NCBI GenBank assembly: GCA_016192145.1
Contig: JACPUT010000010.1
Span: 1 to 40,156, forward strand
DNA: 40,156 nucleotides
Origin: Acidobacteriota bacterium
Lineage (GTDB): Bacteria; Acidobacteriota; Holophagae; Holophagales; Holophagaceae
Reading direction: 5' to 3'
Shown here: one piece after another, positions 1 to 7,403 of the stretch
Layout of the letters: every line of letters begins with the position of its first letter
How positions within the stretch are numbered: position 1 is the stretch's first letter
Notes under the pieces: model-generated
What the model saw: only the letters and a program-made list of their open reading frames with translations
Database searches by the model: none
What the model was told of the DNA's origin: nothing
Program-made: the position numbers and the translations under genes

Positions 1-345
1 CCTTCTTGGCAGCAGCCTTCTTGGGGGCGGCCTTCTTGGCAGCAGCCTTCTTGGGGGCGGCCTTCTTGGCAGCAGCCTTCTTGGGGGCGGCCTTCTTGGC
101 AGCAGCCTTCTTGGGGGCGGCCTTCTTGGCGGCAGCCTTCTTGGGGGCGGCCTTCTTGGCGGCAGCCTTCTTGGGGGCGGCCTTCTTGGCAGCAGCCTTC
201 TTGGGGGCGGCCTTCTTGGCAGCGGCCTTCTTGGGGGCGGCCTTCTTGGCGGCGGGCTTCTTGGCAGCAGCCTTCTTGGGGGCGGCCTTCTTGGCGGCGG
301 GCTTCTTGGCGGCAGCCTTTTTGGCGGCGGGTTTCTTGGCCGCGG
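1..345 (-). repeat. 30 bp tandem repeat encoding [10 protein letters not shown] pentapeptide pairs
   Basis: Positions 1-240 are eight head-to-tail 30 bp units differing at only a few synonymous third positions. From 241 to about 345 the units become irregular, with PAA variants. On the minus strand each unit encodes two pentapeptides, Lys-Lys-Ala-Ala-Pro and Lys-Lys-Ala-Ala-Ala. The array continues past the left edge. The near identity suggests recent expansion, and copy number is likely to vary between strains. Confidence 0.92.
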
Positions 346-1333
346 GGGCGGCGGGGGTGGCCATGGCGGCCGGGGTGGGCATGTCAGCCATGCGAGGCTC
401 CTTTTCGCCCTTACGGGCGGTTGTGGAAGGGGTGGTGCGGGCGGAGGCCTTCGCCGGAGTACCGGTGGTGTCGGCCTTGCGCAGGGTGGAGGGAGTGCTA
501 CCGGCCGCGACAGATGCCGCGGCGGCGGGGGATTCAGCCTTGGCTTTGGCCTTGGCGGGCTTCTTGGGAGGCTCGGCGCCCGAAAGGATCTGGGCCAGGC
601 GCTTGCCGGGGTAGAAGTCGTCCAGAAGGGCGTCACCGACGATGACGCCATGCACGCCGGCGGATTCCGCGCGACGGATGTCTTCGAGCCGCTGGATGCC
701 GGCCTCGATCATTTTCAGACAGGAAGCGGGCACCTTCTTGAGAAGGGCCAGGGCCTTGTCCATGGAAGGGGTCCAGGAGTCCAGGTCGCGACCGACGACG
801 CAGATCACGTCGGCGCCGGCCTCCATGGCCCGCTTCAATTCGGCCTCATTGGACACTTCGACGACGGCGTCGAGACCCTTGGCCTTGGCGAGTTTGAGCA
901 GGGCGAGCAACCGATCCTGGGCGAGCAGGGCGGGCATGAGGAAGATGGCGTCCGCACCGAGGATCTTGCTCTCCTCGACCTGGTACTCCTCGAAGATGAA
1001 CTCGCGGCGGAGCAGGGGCACCTTCACGGAGGTGCGGGCCTCACTGAGGCTCTTGTCCTCGCCGTAATAGAGGAACTTGTCGGTGGCCACCGAGAGGGCC
1101 TTCGCCCCATTCTCCACGAGGCTCTTGGCATGAGTGGACGCCTTGTAGTTCTCGCGCACCTTGCCCCTGCCAGGGTCGCCACCTGCGACCTCGGCGATGA
1201 TCGAAACCCCGGGCTGGCTGAGTTCCTCACGCAGGGAATGATGCCCGCGGTAGGCCTCCTTGACCGCCACGGAGCCCCTTTGCTTCTTGATCTCCACATC
1301 CAGGGCCTTGAAGATGGCGACCTTTTTTAGCAT
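1..1333 (-). CDS. TrpC-like (indole-3-glycerol-phosphate synthase fold) protein with histone H1-like Lys/Ala/Pro tail; 3' end outside window
   Basis: Reading on the minus strand from an ATG at 1333 gives 444 codons without a stop before the window edge. Residues 1-250 follow the IGPS (TrpC) barrel: IIAEV at 45-49, PLLRREF at 106-112, [10 protein letters not shown] near 157-166, GRDL at 181-184, EAGI at 210-213 and a final VIVGDALL. Compared with Sulfolobus IGPS numbering (from memory), the Glu residues at 51, 159 and 210 are kept, but Lys53, Lys110, Asn180 and Ser211 are Ala, Arg, Val and Ala. It therefore probably does not make indole-glycerol phosphate. From about 256 a basic low-complexity tail begins (KKPAKAKAK), then a Thr/Ser/Pro linker, then repeated [10 protein letters not shown] pentapeptides like bacterial histone H1 or AlgP tails, suggesting nucleic-acid or polyanion binding. 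The SD-like GAGG is 8 nt before ATG. Frame is continuous through the junction, so this is one gene in the sequence given. Confidence 0.8.
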   Translation of the reverse strand, partial: MLKKVAIFKALDVEIKKQRGSVAVKEAYRGHHSLREELSQPGVSIIAEVAGGDPGRGKVRENYKASTHAKSLVENGAKALSVATDKFLYYGEDKSLSEARTSVKVPLLRREFIFEEYQVEESKILGADAIFLMPALLAQDRLLALLKLAKAKGLDAVVEVSNEAELKRAMEAGADVICVVGRDLDSWTPSMDKALALLKKVPASCLKMIEAGIQRLEDIRRAESAGVHGVIVGDALLDDFYPGKRLAQILSGAEPPKKPAKAKAKAESPAAAASVAAGSTPSTLRKADTTGTPAKASARTTPSTTARKGEKEPRMADMPTPAAMATPAAPAAKKPAAKKAAAKKPAAKKAAPKKAAAKKPAAKKAAPKKAAAKKAAPKKAAAKKAAPKKAAAKKAAPKKAAAKKAAPKKAAAKKAAPKKAAAKKAAPKKAAAKKAAPKKAAAKK

Positions 1334-1381
1334 CTGGGGGACCTCAATATTCCCGACTCCACTGGTTGAGTACTTCTGAAA

Positions 1382-1410
1382 AGAATAGGTGCGATATCCC
1401 TCTGAGACAA
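1382..1410 (-). promoter_or_regulatory. Candidate sigma-70 promoter for the TrpC-like gene
   Basis: On the minus strand TTGTCT (1410-1405) and TATTCT (1387-1382) are separated by 17 nt. Each matches four of six consensus positions. Predicted initiation near 1375 would give a leader of about 40 nt that includes the SD-like GAGG before the ATG at 1333. It lies in the A+T-richer upstream segment. This rests on pattern matching only. Confidence 0.45.
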
Positions 1411-2170
1411 CATCAAACCAGCATCATTTCGGTCGTCAACAGAGAAAATTGAAAAAAAGTGATTTTTTTTGCCGCTAGCTCCCGCGGAAATCCGGTCTGT
1501 GCGGACTCGCTTGGGACGCGGATCCGCGCGGGTGCTGCATTCACAGCATCTCTACAAGCGAGGAGAGGCGATTCCGAGAGGTTGAAACAGGAATGGATCT
1601 CCCTTGACCCGAAATTCCTGGGCGCAGTCGCCACCGTTGATGCCTGGAGCCTGGAAGGAACCTCGCAGATCCTTATGGGATAGGCATTCGCGGAGATCGC
1701 CATCTCGATAGGACACGTCGCGGCACTCCGCCAGCCGTCGTGCGACCTTTCGAAGACACGCCCCCCGGGAGAGAGGAAGGCCCGGATTGGAACTGACGCC
1801 GGAAACCCCGCCTCCCATGACGACCACACGAAATTGAATGAGACCGGCTGGATGCCCGCCATCATTGAGTTCGGGAGTGTCCCGGGGGTTTAAAAGGAGG
1901 ATTGGAGGCACCGGAGCGTCTTGGCATCGGCCCGGATCAGAGGCCTCCGGAGGGGGGCAAGCGCGCCCGGCGGGCGTGAGTGCAGGGGTTGAGGGGGTTT
2001 GTCGGACCGGGGGAGGCCCCGGCAGCGGGGGGCGGTTGCCCTTCGGGGCCCGGTAGGTACCCGCCGCCTCGGCCGCCAGGGCCGCACAGGGCCTTACCCG
2101 CCGCCAGCAATCGAACGGGACAATGACACGCCGAAGGCCGTCCCTTGCATGCCTTCAGATCCTCCGCCGC
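1411..2170. other. Gene-free interval between the flagellar cluster and the TrpC-like gene
   Basis: I see no credible gene here. The open frames at 1413-1911 give proteins with no recognisable motif, no SD and codon use unlike neighbouring genes. The left half (about 1420-1700) is visibly less G+C-rich and has A and T runs near 1446-1470. The right half (1900-2100) is G/C-run rich and forms hairpins such as CCGGGG at 2007-2012 with CCCCGG at 2017-2022, which could end the flagellar transcript, although no T-run follows. Confidence 0.5.
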
Positions 2171-2467
2171 TCAGGCGAGGGTCGATCCGTAACCCTTCAG
2201 GGCGCGGTTCCCGGTGGCCTGGTGCTCCAGCTCGCGCCGGATCTCATCGCGGCGTTGGCTCAGCTCGAGCGTCAGCCGATCCACCTGGGCCGCCAGTGCG
2301 TGGGCACGCTCGACCAGGGAAGGCCAACCCGGTCCCCGATCCGCGCTCGAGGCCGCCGCATCGAAGCGGGCACGCCATTCGGCGAGGTGTTGGGCATCGG
2401 GGACGAGGCCTGCGGCCAGCTCCCGCTCCAGGGCTTCGAGAGCCTCTGCGACGGAGAGATCGCTCAT
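2171..2467 (-). CDS. FliT-like flagellar protein (putative export chaperone)
   Basis: This 98-residue, highly charged, predicted all-helical protein is coded directly after fliS; its ATG overlaps the fliS stop (ATGA), so the two are translationally coupled. FliT proteins are 90-120 residue helical chaperones of the FliD cap and normally follow fliD-fliS. The sequence itself is poorly conserved: an acidic N-terminus (LSVAEALEALERELAAG), then an amphipathic helix rich in Arg, Glu and Leu (VDRLTLELSQRRDEIRREL). The assignment leans on position and size more than on a diagnostic motif. Confidence 0.6.
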   Translation of the reverse strand: MSDLSVAEALEALERELAAGLVPDAQHLAEWRARFDAAASSADRGPGWPSLVERAHALAAQVDRLTLELSQRRDEIRRELEHQATGNRALKGYGSTLA

Positions 2468-2889
2468 CCCACCATGCCGTCTGCGGTGAAGGAACCAACG
2501 GGGGCGGGGGCATTGCGGCTCATGTGGAGCTTTTCCCAGGTCTCCTTCAGCTCGCCCATCTGACCGGCGATCAGGTTGAGCCGGGACGGGTCGCTCCCCT
2601 TGGAGCCCTCGAACATCTCATGCGTCCACCATTCATAGATCCGTACGAGGTTCTCGACGACAGGTCCGCCCTGTTCGTGGTTCAGGCGAACCATGAGCTC
2701 CTCGACGATGGCGGAAGCGCGGTTGATCGACCGGGCCCGGCCGGAAATGTCCCGGCGGTCCATGGCCAGCACCGCCTGCCCCACGAATCGCTGTGCCCCT
2801 TCAAGGAGGAGCGCGCACATCTGCTCGGGGCTGGAGCTATTGATCCGCTGGAGGAGATATTCGTCGTTGGCTTTGGCGTAGGGTTGCAT
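2464..2889 (-). CDS. fliS: Flagellin export chaperone FliS
   Basis: The 141-residue protein has the FliS pattern: an N-terminal YLLQRINSSSPEQMCALLLEGA stretch, read here in two parts as YLLQRINSSSPE and QMCALLLEGA, then a four-helix region with SINRASAIVEELM and NLVRIYEWW. FliS binds the disordered C-terminus of flagellin in the cytoplasm, prevents premature polymerisation and delivers it to the export gate. Length is typical (120-145). The gene sits 53 nt downstream of fliD and overlaps the FliT-like gene by 4 nt. A G-rich SD (GGGGGG) lies 5 nt before the ATG. Confidence 0.92.
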   Translation of the reverse strand: MQPYAKANDEYLLQRINSSSPEQMCALLLEGAQRFVGQAVLAMDRRDISGRARSINRASAIVEELMVRLNHEQGGPVVENLVRIYEWWTHEMFEGSKGSDPSRLNLIAGQMGELKETWEKLHMSRNAPAPVGSFTADGMVG

Positions 2890-2942
2890 GGGTTCCCCCC
2901 GGGAGTAGGATCGGCAAGCTCAAGTCAAAGGTGAAGGTGGGA

Positions 2943-4598
2943 TCAGCGGAGGCTGCCGAGGCTCTGCCCAGCGCCCTGAAGCTGGCCCAGCGTAGCTTCC
3001 AAATTGGCGAACTCCGCCTGGAGCACTTCCTTCCGACGATCCAAGCGGGCTTGGCCAGAAATGATCTGACCCTGGAGGTTGAAATTCTGGGCATTGATGT
3101 TGGAGATGGTCTGCGTGAGTTGGCCCGAGCCACTGGCGGTCAGCTTCGCGATGAGGTCCTGGATGCCTTGGCCGAGGCCACGGCTGAGGGTGAGGGTCCC
3201 CGTGCCCGTGCCGCTGACGGACAGGGTGAGGCCTTCGATGCTCGATCCAGCGGGCCCGTAGATGATGCCTCCCGTCCCAGAGACACTGACGCCGTTCACG
3301 GTGCCGGAGACATCGCCTGAGCCGCTGGTGTAGCTGCTGATATTGAAGGCAAGGGCCCCGGTGGCGGTAAGGCTGCTCGCACCGACGAAGGAGACGGCCG
3401 CATTATCCGAGGTTGCCGTCAGGCCGAAGACCTTTCGAACGGCTTCGGGATTGGCCTCCAAGGCGGCCTTGAAGGCGGTGGTGTCCAGGCTGAGGGTTCC
3501 GTCCCGGTTGGTCTTGATGCCGACGTCGGCCCCCGTCTGGTACGCGTTGCTAGCCGGCAACCCGCTGGGCACGGCTCCCAGGACGGCGCGGACCTGGGTC
3601 AGGATGTTCCGGGTGGTGGTATCGCCGACGAGAGCCCCACCCTGCTTCGAACCATTGTTCACGGCGGTCACCACCGCGTTGAACTTGGTGAGGGCGTCCT
3701 GCAGCTGGCTCGTGATGGCGGAGGTGTCTTGGGCCACGGTGAAGCTGGTGGCTGTGGCTTGGGCCCCTTGCTTCAGGGTGAAGGTCACGCCATCGACGGC
3801 GTCACTGACGGTGTTCGACTTCCGGGTGAGGGTGATGCCGTTTACGTTGAAGACGGCATCCTGGGAGATCTGGACCCCAGTGCTCTGGGTGCCCCCGGTG
3901 ATGATGGTCGGCGTGGTCGGGCTGTCCACCGTGCCGGCGGCGATCCCCAGGGAATTGAGCGCGCCTCCGGAGGTGGTCTCCGCAAGGGTGATCACGCCCG
4001 AGGTGGTGCCGGTGCCCGTTTCCTTGGCGGTGATCACCAGTTGGTAGGGATTGGCCCCGCTCCCCGTGTTGACCACGGAAGCCGTGACCCCGGCGCCCGC
4101 GGCGTTGAGGGCGTCCCGAAGGCCATAGATGTTGTTGTTGGTCGAGGCGAGGGAAAAGGTCTTCACCTTTCCGTCGGTGCCCTGGATGGCGAAATCGGCG
4201 GATGATGCCGAGCCATCGTTGAAGACCTTCGTCGTGAGGGGATCGGCGACGGCGAAGGCGCTCCCCCCGAGGGTCGCCTTGCTGGCGATCTGGGTGACCT
4301 TCACGTCGTAGGTGCCGCTCGCGGCGCCCGAGGCGCTCGCCGTGACGTAGGCCCCCGTCGAGTCATTGCTGCTGACCGACCGCGAGAAGAAGCTGCTGTT
4401 CTGCAGCGTGGACAAGCTCGTGCCCAGGCTGCGGAGGCTGGTTACGATGCCCTGCAGAGCCTGGGTACGCTGGTTGTTCAGATTGACGCGATTTTGAAGC
4501 CGCTGGAGGGGCATCCCCTCCTGCAGCAGGATCGCGTTGACCAACTGGTCGGTTTGGAGGCCTGAAGACAGGCCTTGGAAGCTAATGGCGGACGCCAA
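2943..4598 (-). CDS. fliD: Flagellar filament cap protein FliD (hook-associated protein 2)
   Basis: A 551-residue secreted protein. The N-terminus (ISFQGLSSGLQTDQLVNAIL) is the classic FliD D0 segment, followed by a coiled region (NRVNLNNQRTQALQG) and a long Ser/Thr/Gly/Ala-rich middle typical of the variable cap domains. It ends in a C-terminal helical domain (ISNINAQNFNLQGQI, then RRKEVLQAEFANLEATLGQL). FliD caps the growing filament and promotes flagellin folding outside the cell. The start is TTG at 4598, supported by GGGAGG six nt upstream and by exact fit to the family N-terminus; no ATG or GTG fits better. It lies 19 nt after flaG and precedes fliS. Confidence 0.93.
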   Translation of the reverse strand: MASAISFQGLSSGLQTDQLVNAILLQEGMPLQRLQNRVNLNNQRTQALQGIVTSLRSLGTSLSTLQNSSFFSRSVSSNDSTGAYVTASASGAASGTYDVKVTQIASKATLGGSAFAVADPLTTKVFNDGSASSADFAIQGTDGKVKTFSLASTNNNIYGLRDALNAAGAGVTASVVNTGSGANPYQLVITAKETGTGTTSGVITLAETTSGGALNSLGIAAGTVDSPTTPTIITGGTQSTGVQISQDAVFNVNGITLTRKSNTVSDAVDGVTFTLKQGAQATATSFTVAQDTSAITSQLQDALTKFNAVVTAVNNGSKQGGALVGDTTTRNILTQVRAVLGAVPSGLPASNAYQTGADVGIKTNRDGTLSLDTTAFKAALEANPEAVRKVFGLTATSDNAAVSFVGASSLTATGALAFNISSYTSGSGDVSGTVNGVSVSGTGGIIYGPAGSSIEGLTLSVSGTGTGTLTLSRGLGQGIQDLIAKLTASGSGQLTQTISNINAQNFNLQGQIISGQARLDRRKEVLQAEFANLEATLGQLQGAGQSLGSLR

Positions 4599-4617
4599 GG
4601 GACACCTCCCGAGGGCA

Positions 4618-5052
4618 TCAACCCTCGTGATCGAGCAGCAAGCCGGAGGCTTTATTGCCCAGTAGATCCAGTTCTTTCAATTTCCGGGCCATCGCGAGAA
4701 CTTCCTCGGAGGGAACCTGGCGGATGACTTCCCGGGTGACGGGGTTCACGACCTTGAAGAAGGTCTTTCCGCTGTCTTCGTCTTGCCGGAACTGGAGATC
4801 GGAGGGCAGACCCTTGAGGTAGTCCTGAAGGCTTCTGGAAGCCTGGTCGAGATTGGCGTTCTGCTCAGCCTTCGTGGATGGGGCCTCTCTTGCCGACGCA
4901 GGCGCGTCGGTGGAGGAGGTAGCTTCGACCCGGGAGGGAACCCGCGCCTTGGAAGTGGGGGCGACCGCAGGCTGAACAGCGGCCGCGGCCACGGCGGCAA
5001 CGGGGGAGTGGCCCGGCGTCAAGCTCCCGATGGGGTTGACTTGATCGGCCAT
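4618..5052 (-). CDS. flaG: FlaG family flagellar protein
   Basis: A 144-residue protein: the first 75 residues are an Ala/Pro/Ser-rich disordered stretch, and the C-terminal 65 carry the FlaG domain (LQFRQDEDSGKTFFKVVNPVTREVIRQVPSEE, read here as LQFRQDEDSGKTFF and VVNPVTREVIRQVPSEEVL). FlaG proteins are encoded between flagellin and fliD in many bacteria and influence filament length; the biochemical role is not settled. The start ATG has GGAG 7 nt upstream. A hairpin at 5074-5105 separates it from flagellin. Confidence 0.88.
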   Translation of the reverse strand: MADQVNPIGSLTPGHSPVAAVAAAAVQPAVAPTSKARVPSRVEATSSTDAPASAREAPSTKAEQNANLDQASRSLQDYLKGLPSDLQFRQDEDSGKTFFKVVNPVTREVIRQVPSEEVLAMARKLKELDLLGNKASGLLLDHEG

Positions 5053-5073
5053 GGTGGAGCTCCATCAGTGGAA

Positions 5074-5105
5074 ATGAGGGGAAGGCGGAAGCGCCTCCCC
5101 CTCAT
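5074..5105 (-). terminator. Strong hairpin between flagellin and flaG
   Basis: Read on the minus strand, ATGAGGGGGAGGCG pairs with CGCCTTCCCCTCAT around a CTTC tetraloop: a 14 bp stem with one G-U pair, followed by a short TTTCC. It begins 12 nt after the flagellin stop and ends about 20 nt before the flaG start. It likely stabilises or partly terminates the abundant flagellin message, so less transcript reaches flaG-fliD-fliS-fliT. Confidence 0.75.
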
Positions 5106-5117
5106 CAGCCATCGTCC

Positions 5118-5933
5118 TTACCTGAGAAGGGCCAGGATGGACTGGGAGGCCTGGTTGGCCTGGCCCAGGGCGCTGGTACCACTCTGGTTGAGGATCTGGA
5201 ACTTCGTCAGGTTGACCACTTCAGCGCTGATGTCCGCATCCCGGATCTGGGAGTAGGCGGCGGTGAAGTTCTCCACCTGGATGCCCAGGCTGTTCGCGAC
5301 GGAGGACAGCTGCTGCTGACCGGCGCCGATGGTGGCACGCAGGTTGGACACTGAAGTGAGGGCCGTCACGAGGATACTGGCAACGGCGAGGGCCGAAGCC
5401 GCGCTGGTGAGCGCGCTGGTGGCGGCGGTCAGGCCGAGGGCAGCCGTCGAGCTGGTGGAAACGGTGCCCACGCCCACGGCGACGGAGGTGAAGCCCGCCA
5501 CGGCGACGGTCAGCGAGGAGCCGAATACGGCGGTGCCGTTGAACTTCGTGCTCTGGCCGATGTCGGCGATGGTGGTGATGATGTTCTGGAACTCAGCATC
5601 CAGAGCCGAACGGTTCGTGGAGCTGATGGTGCCGGTCTGAGCCTGCTGGGCGAGCTCAGCAGCGCGGGTGAGGAGGTTGGTCACCTCGTCGAGCACGCCG
5701 TCAGCCACCTGCAGATAGCTGATGGCGTCGTTGGCATTCCGCTTGCCCTGGGAGGCGATACGGATGTCGGCGCCCAGCTGGTTGCTGATGCCGAGGCCAG
5801 CGGCGTCATCGGAAGCGGTGTTGATGCGCTTGCCGGTGGTGAGCCGCTCGATGGTCTTGTTGAGACCGACGCTCGTAAGACCCAGCTGACGGCTGGCACC
5901 GAGCGCACTAACGTTATTCAGAATGGAACTCAT
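5118..5933 (-). CDS. fliC: Flagellin
   Basis: A 271-residue filament subunit. The N-terminal D0/D1 helices are clear (GLNKTIERLTTGKRINTASD, DDAAGLGISNQL, DGVLDEVTNLLTRAAELAQQ, then STKFNG). The C-terminal D1/D0 matches too (LGIQVENFTAAYSQIRDADI and NQASQSILALLR). The middle is a short Ala/Val/Thr/Ser-rich stretch, so the surface domain D2/D3 is almost absent. I choose the ATG at 5933, not the ATG 18 codons upstream, because GGAGG lies 5 nt before it and MSSILNN is the normal flagellin start. The gene is preceded by a sigma-28-like promoter, followed by a hairpin, and diverges from a glycosyltransferase. Confidence 0.95.
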   Translation of the reverse strand: MSSILNNVSALGASRQLGLTSVGLNKTIERLTTGKRINTASDDAAGLGISNQLGADIRIASQGKRNANDAISYLQVADGVLDEVTNLLTRAAELAQQAQTGTISSTNRSALDAEFQNIITTIADIGQSTKFNGTAVFGSSLTVAVAGFTSVAVGVGTVSTSSTAALGLTAATSALTSAASALAVASILVTALTSVSNLRATIGAGQQQLSSVANSLGIQVENFTAAYSQIRDADISAEVVNLTKFQILNQSGTSALGQANQASQSILALLR

Positions 5934-6010
5934 AGCATCCTCCGTGATGCATAAGGGCAGCGTCCTTGCCGCCAGTTGTTGTCGCACGGGAGTTTTCCGC
6001 GCTGAGACCT

Positions 6011-6038
6011 CTTTCGGCAGGGGGAACGGAAGGCTTTA
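6011..6038 (-). promoter_or_regulatory. Sigma-28 (FliA)-type promoter for flagellin
   Basis: On the minus strand TAAA (6038-6035) and GCCGAAAG (6018-6011) are 16 nt apart, close to the FliA consensus TAAA-N15-GCCGATAA. It sits about 78 nt upstream of the flagellin ATG, a normal distance for a late flagellar gene. This implies the organism carries FliA and controls the filament cluster as a late class. Confidence 0.75.
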
Positions 6039-6071
6039 GCGAATTTCCTTCTTGGCCGGGAATTTGAGCCC

Positions 6072-6083
6072 TAAGATGCCTGC
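6072..6083 (+). promoter_or_regulatory. -10-like hexamer directly before the glycosyltransferase start (possible leaderless promoter)
   Basis: TAAGAT (6072-6077) ends 6 nt before the ATG at 6084, and no SD is visible in GCCTGC between them. A transcript starting 6-7 nt after the hexamer would begin at or next to the ATG. A weak TTCTTG lies 17 nt upstream of the hexamer. Confidence 0.4.
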
Positions 6084-7394
6084 ATGCCCACCCTTAGCAT
6101 CGCAATGATCGTGAAAAACGAAGCGGATCACCTTCCCCGGTGCCTGGCTTCGGTGCAGGGGCTGGCGGACGAAATCGTCATCGTCGACACCGGATCCACG
6201 GATCGGACTGAGGAGATCGCCCAGCAGTTCGGCGCCAAGTTGGGGCATTTCAAGTGGTGCGATGATTTCGCCGCGGCCCGCAACGAGAGCCTCCACCTCT
6301 GCACGGGAGACTGGGTGCTGATCCTGGATGCGGACGAAGCCGTGGATCCCATGGACCACGCTCCCATCCGTGCCTTGATGCGCGAGGATGGGCCCCAAGC
6401 CTATCGACTTCGGCTGCGAAGCTACCTGCGGGATGCCGGACAAACCACCCTGGATTCAGCCCCGATCCCCAACCAGTCCAACTATGTCGAGGGGCGGGAG
6501 TTCGGTTACTACACGGATTTCAACGCCCTCCGTCTTTGCAGGCGCCTTCCCGGGCTTCAATTCGTGGGGCGAATCCACGAACTCCTGGATCCGTTCCTTG
6601 AAAGCCGCGGAATCCCCATCGCCACCGCCGAGCCCGTCATCCATCATTACGGCAAGGTGCTGCTGGAGCGCGAGGCCTACAAGAAGGACTTCTACCTCAA
6701 GCTCACCGAGGAAGAAGTGGTGCGGGACCCGACCAACCACCAGGCCCACTTCAACCTCATGATGCAGGCGATGGTGGCGGGGGAGTGGCGGACCTGTCTC
6801 AAGGCGGCCGAGACCTATACCAAGCTGAAGCGGGATGCCCCTTACCTGGTGTTCCTGGCCATGGGGATGGCCCACCAGAACCTGGGCAATCCCGCGCTGG
6901 CCCTCCAATGGCTGGACCAGTTGCTGGCGGCGGCACCGGATCACACGGTGGCCCTAACCTACAAGGCCCACAATCTCGCGGCCTTGGGGCGCCTGGATGA
7001 AGCCCGGGCGGCATTGGAGAAAGCCATCACCTCCCAGCCAGGCTTCAGCGTCTCATATATCAATTTGGCGGAGCTGGAGGGGCAGGTCGGGCGATACGCG
7101 GAGGCGAGATCCGCTCTGATCCGTGGTATCGCCGCCAACCCCACCGAGGAGAGGCTGTTCAATTCCATCGTTCAACTGGATCTGGGCCACATGGGCACCG
7201 CGCAGGCCGCCGCGGACGCCTGGGAGGCGATTCAGGCGCTTCCGCGCGGCGGACGCGGCGAATGGCACCGGCTCGTGGCGGTGAGTCTGCTCAAGGAGGG
7301 CAAGGCGGGTCCGGCTCTGGCCGTGATTCGCATGGGGCTCGAAGCCTTTCCGGGCAACGAAGGCCTGGAACGCCTCAAGGAGCTTTGCAAGTAG
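6084..7394 (+). CDS. Family 2 glycosyltransferase with C-terminal TPR repeats
   Basis: A 436-residue cytoplasmic protein. Residues 1-110 are a GT-A glycosyltransferase family 2 domain: LSIAMIVKNEADHLPRCL, then IVDTGSTDRTEEIA, then the FNW-like FKWCDDFAAARNESL and the DxD motif in LILDADEA. From about 225 to 400 it carries tetratricopeptide repeats (HFNLMMQAMVAGEW, LAMGMAHQNLGNPALALQWL, ALTYKAHNLAALGRLDEARA, NLAELEGQVGRYAEARSAL). GT2-TPR fusions of this kind include SunS-like and protein-directed transferases, where the TPR part holds the acceptor. It diverges from flagellin with 150 nt between start codons, so flagellin glycosylation is a reasonable but unproven role. Alternatively it could act in cell-surface polysaccharide synthesis. 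It converges on the DUF4388 gene with a gap of 9 nt. Confidence 0.85.
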   Translation: MPTLSIAMIVKNEADHLPRCLASVQGLADEIVIVDTGSTDRTEEIAQQFGAKLGHFKWCDDFAAARNESLHLCTGDWVLILDADEAVDPMDHAPIRALMREDGPQAYRLRLRSYLRDAGQTTLDSAPIPNQSNYVEGREFGYYTDFNALRLCRRLPGLQFVGRIHELLDPFLESRGIPIATAEPVIHHYGKVLLEREAYKKDFYLKLTEEEVVRDPTNHQAHFNLMMQAMVAGEWRTCLKAAETYTKLKRDAPYLVFLAMGMAHQNLGNPALALQWLDQLLAAAPDHTVALTYKAHNLAALGRLDEARAALEKAITSQPGFSVSYINLAELEGQVGRYAEARSALIRGIAANPTEERLFNSIVQLDLGHMGTAQAAADAWEAIQALPRGGRGEWHRLVAVSLLKEGKAGPALAVIRMGLEAFPGNEGLERLKELCK

Positions 7395-7403
7395 GCCTCG
7401 GGC

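Noticed and set aside
1-345. Evenly spaced 30 bp repeats that could suggest a CRISPR array
   Set aside because: The units are directly adjacent with no unique spacers and encode a Lys/Ala/Pro protein tail in one frame.
1413-1911. Two overlapping minus-strand open frames of 119 and 150 codons
   Set aside because: No SD, no recognisable motif, codon use unlike neighbouring genes, and they overlap each other in different frames.
2100-2135. TTCGA-containing stretch resembling a tRNA T-loop on the minus strand
   Set aside because: No flanking T-stem pairing, no anticodon arm and no acceptor stem can be built around it.
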